This document shows, piece after piece, positions 5,533 to 16,719 of a stretch of DNA of 19,529 bases. Below the pieces are notes generated by a model. It worked only from the letters and a program-made list of their open reading frames with translations, was not told where the DNA came from and made no database searches. Position 1 is the first letter of the stretch. Every line of letters begins with the position of its first letter. The stretch is from Lachnospiraceae bacterium. GTDB lineage: Bacteria; Bacillota; Clostridia; Lachnospirales; Lachnospiraceae. The position numbers and the translations under genes were made by a program. Where the stretch lies: assembly GCA_017420605.1 (NCBI GenBank), contig JAFOIS010000033.1, forward strand, positions 1 to 19,529, written 5' to 3'.

Positions 5533-7893
5533 ATGATCACGCTGCATGACAGGGGCGTGTATCTTGTCGACGGCAGACATATCGTGCCGGACGACGGGAG
5601 CGCAATCGATACCATACGGAAGAAATACGGTCTTCCGGTCACGAAGGACGGCGCGAAGGGCGGTACGATGGCGCGCCGGATCCTTGACGCCCATGACACC
5701 TCGAAGGAGGAGGGCAAACGCCGCCTGCGTTTTGACGCGCTGGTCTCGCACGACATCACCTACGTCGGCATCATCCAGACCGCGCGCGCGTCGGGACTGA
5801 CAAAATTCCCGATGCCTTATGTGCTGACCAACTGCCACAATTCCCTGTGCGCGGTCGGCGGCACGATCAATGAAGACGACCATCTCTTCGGCCTTTCGGC
5901 CGCAAAAAAATACGGCGGCGTCTATGTTCCGCCGCATCTTGCCGTGATCCACCAGTATGCAAGGGAAATGATGACGGGCGGAGGAAAAATGATCCTCGGC
6001 TCGGATTCCCATACGCGTTACGGCGCCTTCGGCACGATGGCGGTCGGTGAAGGCGGGCCGGAACTTGTAAAACAGCTTCTCGGCCGGACCTACGACATCG
6101 CGGAACCGGAAGTCGTCGGCGTGTATCTGCGCGGCGTGCCCCGTCCGGGGATCGGTCCGCAGGATATCGCCCTTGCGCTGATCGGAGCGGTCTTTGACAA
6201 AGAATTCGTCAAGAACCGGATCCTTGAATTCGTCGGCCCCGGGATCGGGAGCCTTTCCGTCGACTTCCGCTGCGGCATCGACGTCATGACCACGGAGACC
6301 ACCTGCCTTTCCTCGATCTGGGAGACCGACGAGGAAGTGCGCAGATATTACGGCATCCACGGCCGCGCGGCCGATTTCCGGCAGCTTTCCCCGGCGCCGC
6401 TCGCCTACTACGACCGCTTTATCGAGATCGATCTTTCGGAGGCGGTGCCGATGATCGCGATGCCGTATCATCCGAGCTGCGTCTATACGATCGCCGACGT
6501 CGTCGATCATCCTGCAGAAGTGATGGCGGAGACCGAGGAGCGCGCGAAGACCGCGTTCGGGGACCGGGTCCGCGTTGACCTTATGAGCAAGATCCGGGAC
6601 GGAAAAGTCTGCGTCGACCAGGCCGTCATCGCGGGCTGCGCCGGCGGCGGCTTCGAGAATCTGTGCGATGCGGCGGATATCCTGCGCGGCAGAAGCTGCG
6701 GGAGCGGCGCCTTCTCGCTGTCCGTCTATCCGGCAAGCCAGCCGGTCCTCATGGAACTCATCCGGTGCGGTGCCGCCGAAAAGCTCATTTCTTCGGGCGC
6801 CGTGCTCAAGACCGCGTTCTGCGGGCCGTGCTTCGGCGCGGGCGATACGCCGGCCAACAACGCGCTGTCCATCCGTCATTCGACGCGCAATTTCCCGAAC
6901 CGGGAAGGCTCGAAGGTCGGAAACGGGCAGATCGCTTCGGTCGCGCTCATGGACGCCCGTTCCATCGCGGCAACGGCGGCGAACGGCGGCGTACTGACGC
7001 CGGCGACCGACCTTGCGGTGACCTACACGCGGCCGTATTACCGTTTTGACGGCAGCATTTACGAAAAGCGCGTCTATTCCGGGATCGGGGATCCGAAGCC
7101 GGAAGAAGAACTCGTTTACGGGCCGAACATCAAGGACTGGCCGAAGATGCCGCCGCTGCCGGAAAACCTCGTTCTCAAGGTCGTTTCCGAGATCCACGAT
7201 CCCGTCACGACGACCGACGAGCTGATCCCGTCCGGCGAAACGTCCTCGCTCAGGTCCAACCCGGAAGCGCTTTCACAGTTCGCGCTGTCCCGGAAGGATC
7301 CGGAGTACGTCCCGCTCGCGAAGGAAGTGCGGGAGGCGGAACGCGCAAGGGAAAAGGAAGGCGTCTTTGAGGACGGGAACGCGGAGGACCGCACGGAACG
7401 CCGGAACGGCGGAGCGGAAGAAGTATATGCCCTGCTGCCGGGCCTTGCGGAAGCCTTTGCCGCCATGGAAAAGATCCGCGCGGACGTATCTCTTTCGAAT
7501 ACCGGGATCGGCAGCACGATCTTTGCCGAAAAGCCGGGCGACGGCAGCGCGCGGGAACAGGCCGCCTCCTGCCAGAAGGTGCTCGGCGGCTGGGCGAACG
7601 TCGCGCGGCAGTACGCGACGAAGCGGTACCGTTCGAACCTCATCAACTGGGGCATGCTGCCGTTTACCGCGGATGAGGGAAGCCTGCCGTTCGGAAAGGG
7701 AGACTTTCTTTTCCTGCCGGGGATCCGCGATACGGTGCTCTCCGGCAGAGAGGAAACGGAGGCGTATGTTCTCCGGAACGGCGCGGCGGAAAAGCTGACG
7801 CTCTATCTGGGAAGCCTTACGGAAGCGGAACGCCGGATCATCGCCGAAGGGTGCCTGATCAACTATTACCGCAGCGGGAGCGCCGCGCTCTGA
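5533..7893 (+). CDS. Aconitase-superfamily hydratase, YbhJ-like, substrate unknown
   Basis: A 786-residue [4Fe-4S] hydro-lyase homologue. The three cluster cysteines are visible with aconitase spacing: C369 in AGCAGGG, then C430 and C433 in FCGPCFGAGD. SDSHTRYG (about 157-164) and NREGSKVGNGQIASV-type motifs complete domains 1-3. The C-terminal swivel domain (about 620-786) carries GDGSAREQAA, counterpart of the aconitase GSSRE motif with the catalytic serine/arginine region. Between them is a Glu/Arg-rich linker (about 595-630). Overall architecture and length resemble E. coli YbhJ, an aconitase paralogue of unproven reaction, rather than AcnA, AcnB or LeuCD. No citrate synthase, isocitrate dehydrogenase or leucine genes lie nearby, so the substrate cannot be inferred. 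ATG 5533 follows AGGAAGGAAAG. It probably shares a transcript with greA. Confidence 0.88.
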   Translation: MITLHDRGVYLVDGRHIVPDDGSAIDTIRKKYGLPVTKDGAKGGTMARRILDAHDTSKEEGKRRLRFDALVSHDITYVGIIQTARASGLTKFPMPYVLTNCHNSLCAVGGTINEDDHLFGLSAAKKYGGVYVPPHLAVIHQYAREMMTGGGKMILGSDSHTRYGAFGTMAVGEGGPELVKQLLGRTYDIAEPEVVGVYLRGVPRPGIGPQDIALALIGAVFDKEFVKNRILEFVGPGIGSLSVDFRCGIDVMTTETTCLSSIWETDEEVRRYYGIHGRAADFRQLSPAPLAYYDRFIEIDLSEAVPMIAMPYHPSCVYTIADVVDHPAEVMAETEERAKTAFGDRVRVDLMSKIRDGKVCVDQAVIAGCAGGGFENLCDAADILRGRSCGSGAFSLSVYPASQPVLMELIRCGAAEKLISSGAVLKTAFCGPCFGAGDTPANNALSIRHSTRNFPNREGSKVGNGQIASVALMDARSIAATAANGGVLTPATDLAVTYTRPYYRFDGSIYEKRVYSGIGDPKPEEELVYGPNIKDWPKMPPLPENLVLKVVSEIHDPVTTTDELIPSGETSSLRSNPEALSQFALSRKDPEYVPLAKEVREAERAREKEGVFEDGNAEDRTERRNGGAEEVYALLPGLAEAFAAMEKIRADVSLSNTGIGSTIFAEKPGDGSAREQAASCQKVLGGWANVARQYATKRYRSNLINWGMLPFTADEGSLPFGKGDFLFLPGIRDTVLSGREETEAYVLRNGAAEKLTLYLGSLTEAERRIIAEGCLINYYRSGSAAL

Positions 7894-7949
7894 ATGAGGT
7901 CCGGATGCGCAAAAACGCGAGAGATCGCGCGGGAAACACATTTGCGCAA

Positions 7950-7978
7950 TAGACAACGGACCGCGGATGCGATACAAT
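7950..7978 (+). promoter_or_regulatory. Sigma70/sigmaA-type promoter of the ATPase operon
   Basis: TAGACA (7950-7955), a 17-base spacer and TACAAT (7973-7978) each match consensus in five of six positions. Transcription would start near 7985, giving a leader of about 92 bases before ntpF. A perfect TATAAT also occurs at 7988-7993 but lacks a -35. The dyad TGTGA-AC-TCACA (8002-8013) lies just downstream of the predicted start and could bind a regulator. GGGGG before the ntpF ATG serves as ribosome binding site. Confidence 0.75.
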
Positions 7979-8077
7979 ATACGGTAATATAATGCAGGGA
8001 TTGTGAACTCACAGCCGCGCAGGCGGGGGATACAGTCTTCCGGCATACCCTGATACAGGAAAAACGGGGGAAATATC

Positions 8078-8386
8078 ATGATCGAAGATACGGTAAAAGC
8101 CGTCCGCGCCGCGGAAGAAGCGGCAAAGGACAGGATCGCGAAGGCCAGGGAAGAGGCGGAGGCCCTTCTTGACGCCGCACGTACGGAAGCGGATACGATG
8201 ATCGCCGAAGCCGAAAAACAGGCGGCGGAAGACCGGGCGGCCGCGGAACGCAAGGCGGAGGAAGACGGCGGGAAGCTTCTCGAGTTTTCCGGTTACGAGG
8301 CGGAGCGGGATATCAGCGCGCTCCGGCAGGCGGCAGGAGCAAAAGAGGAAAGTGCGATCGAAACGGTCCTTCGGGAACTGTTTTAA
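8078..8386 (+). CDS. ntpF: V-type ATPase subunit G/H (peripheral stalk), NtpF-like
   Basis: First gene of the ATPase operon. The 102-residue product is almost entirely Ala/Glu/Lys/Arg-rich helix (EEAAKDRIAKAREEAEALLD and on), the coiled coil expected of the peripheral-stalk subunit that pairs with subunit E and holds the catalytic head still relative to the membrane rotor. No membrane segment. Length fits the family (about 100-110 residues). Identification rests on composition plus position: in Enterococcus hirae the order is ntpF-I-K-E-C-G-A-B-D, exactly what follows here. It ends 15 bases before ntpI. Sequence alone would only say coiled coil; context makes the call firm. Confidence 0.88.
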   Translation: MIEDTVKAVRAAEEAAKDRIAKAREEAEALLDAARTEADTMIAEAEKQAAEDRAAAERKAEEDGGKLLEFSGYEAERDISALRQAAGAKEESAIETVLRELF

Positions 8387-8401
8387 GAAAGGGCGTCCGG
8401 C

Positions 8402-10893
<2,492 letters not shown>

Positions 10894-10918
10894 TGCCCGG
10901 AGGAAAGCAGGTAAGAAG

Positions 10919-11512
10919 ATGGCGGGAATAGATAGCATTCTGAAACGGATCGCCGCGGAAGCGGACGTGGCCGCGGAGGATATTCTCGGAAAGGCCCGGT
11001 CGGAAGCGGACCGGATCCGCGCGGAAGCGAAGGAAAAGGCCGTCGGGATCGGAGAAGAGAGCGCCCGGGAGTGCGCGCAGGACGTCGAAGAGACCGGCCG
11101 GCGCTATGCCTCCCTCGCCGATTCGAAGAAGCGGCAGGCATTGCTTTCCGCGAAGCAGGAGATGATCGCTTCGTGTGTCGGGAAAGCCCGGGACCGGATC
11201 CTGTCCATGGACACGGAGGGGTATTTCGGCGTCATGACGAAGCTTCTCCGGAAGGCCGTGACGGGAAAAGACGGTACGCTCTACTTTTCCGGGAAGGATC
11301 TTGCGCGCATGCCTTCTTCCTTTGCGGAAGAAGCGTCGAAGATCGCCTGTGAAGCCGGCGGCTCCCTTACCATTTCGAAGGAGACGCGTCCGATGAACGG
11401 CGGCTTCGTGCTTGCCTACGGCGGCATCGAGGAGAACTGCTCGATCGACGCGCTCTTCGAGGAGCGGGCCGACGCGCTTTCTGACGCGGTCCGGAAGATC
11501 CTCTTTTCGTAA
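10919..11512 (+). CDS. ntpE: V-type ATPase subunit E (peripheral stalk)
   Basis: The 197-residue product has a long charged N-terminal helix (to about residue 95, rich in Ala, Glu, Arg), expected to coil with NtpF, and a C-terminal globular part (about 105-197) including GGFVLAYGGIEENCSIDALFEE, the family-typical region that caps the catalytic head. Its role is stator: it resists the torque of rotation. Length matches the family (about 190-200). The start ATG 10919 has AGGT 7 bases upstream and a stronger GGAGG further away. It lies in the position expected from the E. hirae order, between K and C. Confidence 0.92.
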   Translation: MAGIDSILKRIAAEADVAAEDILGKARSEADRIRAEAKEKAVGIGEESARECAQDVEETGRRYASLADSKKRQALLSAKQEMIASCVGKARDRILSMDTEGYFGVMTKLLRKAVTGKDGTLYFSGKDLARMPSSFAEEASKIACEAGGSLTISKETRPMNGGFVLAYGGIEENCSIDALFEERADALSDAVRKILFS

Positions 11513-11573
11513 GCACACGCGGACTGGATTGAAAAAGCCTTCGGGATTCCGCCGGGGGCATGGAAGATAAGAC

Positions 11574-12545
11574 ATGGCAGATATGGATTATTTATTTGCG
11601 GTCGCGCGGATCCGCGTGCTGGAAAAGAAACTTCTTTCCGGCGCGGATATCGAACAGATGATCGCAATGCCGGATACGGACCGGGTCACGGCCTTTCTCG
11701 AGGAGAAGGGCTGGGGTTCATCGGACGCCGGACAGAAGGGGGAGGGGATCCTCGCCGCGGAAGAAGAGAAGCTGCGCGGCCTCGCGAAGGAGCTTCGCGT
11801 GGACGAGAGCATCTTCGAGCTTCTGTCCTATACGGATCTCTACCAGAACCTGAAGGCGGCCATCAAGACGGTCCTGACGAACGACGCGCATCCGAACGTC
11901 TTCGTTTCCCATCCGCAGTACGGCGAGGCCCGGATGCTTTCCATCGTGCGCGAGAAGAAGTTCGAAGAGCTTCCGGAGCACATGCGGGAAGCGGCGGCGG
12001 AAGCCTATGAAGCGCTTCTTACGATCCGGGACGGACAGCTTTGCGACGTGATCCTCGACCGGGCGGCCCTTACGGCGATCGGCGAAGCCGGGAAACGCTC
12101 CAGGGAAAAGATCCTCCGGGATTACGCGCGGCTCTTCGTCGCCGTACACGATATCCGCATCGCGGTGCGGAGCGCGGCGGCGCATAAGGAACGCGCGTTC
12201 CTTGCGCGGGCCATCGCGCCGTCGGAAGCGCTGGACGAAAAGCGCCTCATCGAGACGGCGGCCATCGGGACCGACGCGGTCATCGATTACCTTTCCGGTA
12301 CGGAATACCGCGGCGCCGCCGAGGCGCTGCAGAAATCGGCGACGGCGTTCGATCTGTGGTGCGACGATCATCTTATGGAAATGATCAAGCCGCAGAAGTA
12401 CAATTCCGTATCCTCGGGTCCGGTCGTGGCATACCGTCTCGCACGGGAGAATGAGATCCGCATGGCGCGGATCATCCTGACCGCGAAGGCGAACGGGCTG
12501 CCCGAGGAAGCGATCCGGGAGAGAGCGAGGGAAATGTATGTATAA
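11574..12545 (+). CDS. ntpC: V-type ATPase subunit C/d (rotor socket)
   Basis: The 323-residue, mostly helical soluble protein is the AC39/d-type subunit that links the central shaft (D and F) to the membrane ring. Features include the N-terminal YLFAVARIRVLEKKLLS and a C-terminal helix containing ENEIRMARIILTAKANGLPEE, both typical of the family. No membrane segment. ATG 11574 is preceded by GGAAGAT. A 61-base gap separates it from ntpE, the widest between the first six ATPase genes. At its 3' end it overlaps ntpG by eight bases, suggesting coupled translation of two shaft components. Confidence 0.94.
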   Translation: MADMDYLFAVARIRVLEKKLLSGADIEQMIAMPDTDRVTAFLEEKGWGSSDAGQKGEGILAAEEEKLRGLAKELRVDESIFELLSYTDLYQNLKAAIKTVLTNDAHPNVFVSHPQYGEARMLSIVREKKFEELPEHMREAAAEAYEALLTIRDGQLCDVILDRAALTAIGEAGKRSREKILRDYARLFVAVHDIRIAVRSAAAHKERAFLARAIAPSEALDEKRLIETAAIGTDAVIDYLSGTEYRGAAEALQKSATAFDLWCDDHLMEMIKPQKYNSVSSGPVVAYRLARENEIRMARIILTAKANGLPEEAIRERAREMYV

Positions 12546-12861
12546 AGCGGCGGTCATCGGCGAATACGACAGCATCTACGGCTTCGCCGCCCTCGGGATC
12601 GATACCTACCCGACGGACGGGGAAGCGGAGATCGGAAAACTCGTCCGGCGGATAGCGGAAGGCGAGTACGGCATCATCTATATCACGGAAAGTGCGGCCC
12701 AGGCCGCGAAGGCGGAGATAGACCGCTACGCGCAGCGCATCGTGCCGGCGATCGTGCTCATCCCGGGCGTTACGGGAAACACGGGCGAAGGCATCAGGCA
12801 GGTGCGGCATTCTGTGGAGCAGGCGGTCGGATCCGATATTCTGTTCGGAAACGAAGAATAA
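12538..12861 (+). CDS. ntpG: V-type ATPase subunit F (central shaft), NtpG
   Basis: A 107-residue alpha/beta protein starting MYKAAVIGEYDSIYGFAALG, with a central strand YGIIYITE and the proline-rich IVPAIVLIPG followed by a C-terminal helix. These are hallmarks of the Rossmann-like F subunit that docks on the NtpD coiled coil in the central shaft and can modulate ATP hydrolysis. It begins inside the last codons of ntpC (eight-base overlap, ATGTATAA), a classic termination-reinitiation layout. Length is normal for the family. Confidence 0.95.
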   Translation: MYKAAVIGEYDSIYGFAALGIDTYPTDGEAEIGKLVRRIAEGEYGIIYITESAAQAAKAEIDRYAQRIVPAIVLIPGVTGNTGEGIRQVRHSVEQAVGSDILFGNEE

Positions 12862-12867
12862 AAGGAC

Positions 12868-12884
12868 GCTGCCTTCGGGGCGGC
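12868..12884 (+). other. Short UUCG-type hairpin before ntpA
   Basis: GCTGCC (12868-12873) and GGCGGC (12879-12884) pair over six bases, with a G-U pair, around TTCGG; a CUUCGG tetraloop register is also possible. It lies between the ntpG stop and the ntpA Shine-Dalgarno and has no T-run, so it is not a terminator. It may be an mRNA processing or stability element ahead of the catalytic subunit genes. Confidence 0.35.
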
Positions 12885-12900
12885 AAGAAGGAGTTTGCAT

Positions 12901-14670
12901 ATGAGCAGAGGATTCATCAAGAAGGTCGCGGGACCGCTCGTTATTGCGGAAGGGATGCGCGACGCGAACATGTTCGACGTCGTGCGTGTCAGCGAGCAGC
13001 GTCTGATCGGCGAGATCATCGAGATGCACGGTGACGAAGCCTCGATCCAGGTCTATGAAGAGACCGCGGGTCTGGGGCCCGGCGAACCCGTGGAATCGGT
13101 CGAAGCGCCGCTTTCCGTGGAACTGGGGCCCGGCCTCATCAGCAGTATTTACGACGGTATCCAGCGTCCGCTGACGAAGATCCTGGAGGAGACCGGCAGC
13201 ATGCGCTTAAAGCGCGGTATCGAAGTTCCGGCGCTCGACCGGGAGAAGGTCTGGGAGTTCGTTCCGACCGCTGCGGTAGGCGACGACCTCGAAGCCGGTG
13301 ACGTGATCGGTACGGTCGAGGAGACCTCGGTCGTGACGCAGAAGATCATGGTGCCGTACGGCGTGCACGGGCGTGTGAAAGAGATCTTCGGCGGACAGCA
13401 TAAGGTCGAAGACGTCGTCTGCGTCCTCGATACGCCGGACGGGGAAAAGGAACTGACGCTCCTGACCCGCTGGCCGGTCCGTCAGGGAAGACCCTACGCG
13501 GTCAAGCTGCCGCCGGACAAGCCGCTCATCACGGGCCAGCGCGTTGTCGACGCGTTCTTCCCGATCGCCAAGGGCGGCGTCGCCGCCGTTCCGGGGCCCT
13601 TCGGTTCCGGCAAGACCGTTATCCAGCACCAGCTCGCGAAGTGGGCGGAAGCGGACATCGTCGTCTATATCGGCTGCGGTGAGCGCGGCAACGAAATGAC
13701 CGACGTTCTGAACGAGTTCCCGGAACTGAAAGACCCGAAGACCGGCGAATCCCTCATGAAGCGCACGGTCCTCATTGCGAACACCTCCGACATGCCGGTC
13801 GCGGCGCGGGAAGCGTCCATCTACACCGGTATCACGATCGCCGAATATTTCCGCGACATGGGCTTCTCGGTCGCGCTTATGGCGGACTCCACCTCCCGCT
13901 GGGCCGAAGCGCTCCGCGAAATGTCCGGACGTCTCGAGGAGATGCCCGGTGAAGAAGGGTATCCCGCCTACCTCGGCTCCCGTCTCGCACAGTTCTACGA
14001 GCGGGCCGGCTACGTCAAGTGCCTCGGCACGGAAGGGCGCGAAGGCGCGCTTTCCGCGATCGGCGCGGTCTCGCCGCCCGGCGGCGACATTTCCGAACCG
14101 GTATCGCAGGCGACGCTGCGTATCGTGAAGGTCTTCTGGTCGCTCGATTCGTCGCTCGCCCAGCAGCGCCATTTCCCGGCGATCAACTGGCTGACCAGCT
14201 ACTCGCTGTACCTCGATTCCATGAAGAAGTGGTTCAACGAGGCCGTTTCTCCGGAATGGATGACGACGAGGCAGGCACTTATGGGACTTCTGCAGGAAGA
14301 AGCCTCCCTGAACGAGATCGTCAAGATGGTCGGTATGGACGCGCTGTCCCCGCAGGACCGCCTGAAGATGGAAGCGGCGCGGTCGATCCGCGAAGACTTC
14401 CTGCATCAGAACTCGTTCGACGAGATCGATACCTATACGTCGCTCCGCAAGCAGTTCAATATGATGAAGCTCGTGTACGCGTTCTACGAGCAGGGCGTCA
14501 AGGCCCTCGGCATGGGCGCCGCGATCGGGGATCTCGTCAAGATGGATTCCCGCGAACTCATCGGCCGGTACAAATATACGCCGGAAGCGGACGTGGACGC
14601 GGAATACGAGCGGATCCTCGGAAAACTGGTCTCCGAGATCGCCGCGGTCATTAAGAAGGAGGATGCGTAA
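12901..14670 (+). CDS. ntpA: V-type ATPase catalytic subunit A
   Basis: Nucleotide-hydrolysing or -synthesising subunit, three per head. The 590-residue product has the N-terminal barrel ([11 protein letters not shown]), the A-type non-homologous insert (about 110-190), the P-loop GPFGSGKT at 232-239 with K238 and T239, and GCGERGNEM with catalytic E261. These numbers coincide with the E. hirae NtpA residues, supporting ATG 12901 as start. An in-frame TTG at 12895 lies only one base after GAAGGAG, too close to be used, whereas the ATG is at a normal distance. [15 protein letters not shown] and [11 protein letters not shown] are intact. The gene ends three bases before ntpB. No inactivating change is visible. 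Confidence 0.98.
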   Translation: MSRGFIKKVAGPLVIAEGMRDANMFDVVRVSEQRLIGEIIEMHGDEASIQVYEETAGLGPGEPVESVEAPLSVELGPGLISSIYDGIQRPLTKILEETGSMRLKRGIEVPALDREKVWEFVPTAAVGDDLEAGDVIGTVEETSVVTQKIMVPYGVHGRVKEIFGGQHKVEDVVCVLDTPDGEKELTLLTRWPVRQGRPYAVKLPPDKPLITGQRVVDAFFPIAKGGVAAVPGPFGSGKTVIQHQLAKWAEADIVVYIGCGERGNEMTDVLNEFPELKDPKTGESLMKRTVLIANTSDMPVAAREASIYTGITIAEYFRDMGFSVALMADSTSRWAEALREMSGRLEEMPGEEGYPAYLGSRLAQFYERAGYVKCLGTEGREGALSAIGAVSPPGGDISEPVSQATLRIVKVFWSLDSSLAQQRHFPAINWLTSYSLYLDSMKKWFNEAVSPEWMTTRQALMGLLQEEASLNEIVKMVGMDALSPQDRLKMEAARSIREDFLHQNSFDEIDTYTSLRKQFNMMKLVYAFYEQGVKALGMGAAIGDLVKMDSRELIGRYKYTPEADVDAEYERILGKLVSEIAAVIKKEDA

Positions 14671-14673
14671 GTC

Positions 14674-16047
14674 ATGGCGAAGGAATACAGAACCATTCAG
14701 GAGGTCGCGGGCCCGCTGATGCTCGTGAAGGACGTTGAGAACGTCGCCTTTGACGAACTCGGCGAGATCGAGCTGGCAAACGGCGAGAAGCGCCGCTGCC
14801 GCGTCCTCGAGATCGACGGAAGCAACGCGCTGGTACAGCTTTTCGAGAGCGCGACCGGCATCAACCTTTCCAACAGCAAGGTGCGGTTCCTCGGCCGGAC
14901 GATGGAACTGGGCGTATCCGAAGATATGCTCGGCCGCGTCTTCGACGGCCTCGGCCGCACGATCGACAACGGACCGGAGATCCTGCCGGAAGCGCGCATG
15001 GACATCAACGGCCTGCCGATGAACCCGGCGGCGCGCGCGTACCCGTCCGAATTCATCCAGACCGGCGTCTCCGCCATCGACGGCCTGAACACGCTGGTCC
15101 GCGGACAGAAGCTGCCGATCTTCTCGGCTTCCGGTCTGCCGCATGCCAACCTCGCGGCGCAGATCGCCCGTCAGGCGAAGGTGCGAGGCACGTCGGATCC
15201 GTTCGCCGTCGTCTTCGCGGCGATGGGCATCACCTTCGAGGAAGCGAACTTCTTCATCGAATCCTTCCGCGAGACGGGCGCCCTGGAAAGAACGGTCCTC
15301 TTCATCAACCTGGCCAACGACCCGGCCGTCGAGCGTATTTCGACGCCGCGTATGGCGCTGACCGCCGCCGAATATCTCGCGTTCGAGAAGGACATGCACG
15401 TCCTCGTCATCCTGACGGACATCACGAACTACGCGGACGCGCTGCGTGAAGTCTCCGCAGCCCGCAAGGAAGTTCCGGGCCGCCGCGGCTATCCGGGCTA
15501 TATGTACACCGACCTGGCCAATATCTATGAGAGAGCCGGACGGCAGAGAGGCAAGAAGGGTTCGATCACGATGATCCCGATCCTGACGATGCCGGAAGAC
15601 GACAAGACCCACCCGATCCCCGACCTTACCGGGTACATCACCGAAGGTCAGATCATCCTTTCGCGTGAACTGCACCGCAAGGGCATCGTTCCGCCGATCG
15701 ACGTTCTGCCGTCGCTTTCCCGTCTGAAGGATAAGGGTATCGGCGAGGGAAAGACCCGTGAAGACCACTCGCGTACCATGAACCAGCTCTTCTCCGCCTA
15801 TGCCCGCGGCAAAGAGGCGAAGGAACTCATGGTCATCCTCGGCGAGGCCGCGCTGACCGATATCGACATTCTTTACGCGAAATTCGCGGATGCCTTCGAG
15901 ACGCGCTACGTTTCGCAGGGATATGAGACCGACCGCTCGATCGAAGAGACGCTGGATCTCGGCTGGGAGCTTCTCCGGATGCTGCCGCGTACGGAACTGA
16001 AGCGTATCAGCGAGGAGATGCTGAAGAAGTACTACGACGTGAGGTGA
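14674..16047 (+). CDS. ntpB: V-type ATPase regulatory/non-catalytic subunit B
   Basis: Alternates with subunit A in the head and contributes the arginine finger to the A/B interface. The 457-residue product lacks a Walker A lysine (the position reads SASGLPHAN), as all B subunits do, and has R350 in VLPSLSRL, the same position as the E. hirae arginine finger. [16 protein letters not shown] and ERAGR are characteristic. AAGGAGG, located inside the last codons of ntpA, serves as its ribosome binding site, so A and B translation are coupled as needed for 3:3 assembly. Confidence 0.98.
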   Translation: MAKEYRTIQEVAGPLMLVKDVENVAFDELGEIELANGEKRRCRVLEIDGSNALVQLFESATGINLSNSKVRFLGRTMELGVSEDMLGRVFDGLGRTIDNGPEILPEARMDINGLPMNPAARAYPSEFIQTGVSAIDGLNTLVRGQKLPIFSASGLPHANLAAQIARQAKVRGTSDPFAVVFAAMGITFEEANFFIESFRETGALERTVLFINLANDPAVERISTPRMALTAAEYLAFEKDMHVLVILTDITNYADALREVSAARKEVPGRRGYPGYMYTDLANIYERAGRQRGKKGSITMIPILTMPEDDKTHPIPDLTGYITEGQIILSRELHRKGIVPPIDVLPSLSRLKDKGIGEGKTREDHSRTMNQLFSAYARGKEAKELMVILGEAALTDIDILYAKFADAFETRYVSQGYETDRSIEETLDLGWELLRMLPRTELKRISEEMLKKYYDVR

Positions 16048-16051
16048 AAGA

Positions 16052-16708
16052 ATGCCTGCAACACAGATCATCCCGACCAGAATGGAGCTTACGCGCCTTA
16101 AGCGGAAGCTCGCGACGGCCGTGAAAGGGCATAAGCTTTTAAAGGACAAGCGCGACGAACTGATGCGGCAGTTCCTCCTTCTCGTGCGCGAGAACATGGA
16201 GCTGCGCAGGACGGTCGAGGAAGGGATCCGGAACGCGAATCAGAACTTCGTCATCGCCCGCGCGGGCATGTCCGACGAAGTCCTCCGGACGGCTCTCATG
16301 GCGCCCAAGCAGGAAGTCTTCCTCGAACAGAGCACGCAGAACGTCATGAGCGTCGATATCCCGGTCTTTACCTTCAAGACCCGGACGTCGGACGAAAACG
16401 ATATTTATCCGTACGGCTATGCCTTTACGTCCGCGGATCTCGACGACGCGGTATCGTCGCTCGCGAAGGTCTTCCCGCAGATGCTGCGCCTTGCGGAATG
16501 CGAGAAATCCTGCCAGCTGATGGCGTCGGAGATCGAGAAGACAAGACGGCGCGTCAACGCGCTCGAGCACGTCATCATCCCCGAGACGCAGAGCGCGATC
16601 CGCTATATTTCCATGAAACTGGACGAAAATGAGCGGAGCACGCAGATCCGTCTGATGAAGGTCAAGGACATGGTCCTGGAGGAAGCGCATCACTACAAGG
16701 AGAAATAA
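16052..16708 (+). CDS. ntpD: V-type ATPase subunit D (central shaft)
   Basis: The 218-residue product is the long antiparallel coiled coil that rotates inside the A3B3 head, the counterpart of F-ATPase gamma. The N-terminal helix (IIPTRMELTRLKRKLATAVK) and the C-terminal helix (RRVNALEHVIIPE, then KLDENERS) are family signatures, with a small hairpin region near 100-130. GAGGTG at 16041-16046, overlapping the ntpB stop, is its ribosome binding site. It closes the canonical nine-gene set. The E. hirae operon continues with ntpH and the K+ transporter ntpJ; here neither is present, and a large exported protein follows instead. Confidence 0.96.
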   Translation: MPATQIIPTRMELTRLKRKLATAVKGHKLLKDKRDELMRQFLLLVRENMELRRTVEEGIRNANQNFVIARAGMSDEVLRTALMAPKQEVFLEQSTQNVMSVDIPVFTFKTRTSDENDIYPYGYAFTSADLDDAVSSLAKVFPQMLRLAECEKSCQLMASEIEKTRRRVNALEHVIIPETQSAIRYISMKLDENERSTQIRLMKVKDMVLEEAHHYKEK

Positions 16709-16719
16709 CTGACACCCCG

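Noticed and set aside
12895..12900. TTG start for ntpA
   Set aside because: It lies one base from the Shine-Dalgarno; ATG 12901 has normal spacing and reproduces E. hirae residue numbering.
13207..16197. 996-codon open frame on the minus strand opposite ntpA, ntpB and the start of ntpD
   Set aside because: It is the antisense shadow of strongly conserved ATPase genes and arises from GC-rich codon bias; its translation is Arg/Asp/His-rich with no recognisable domain and it has no ribosome binding site.
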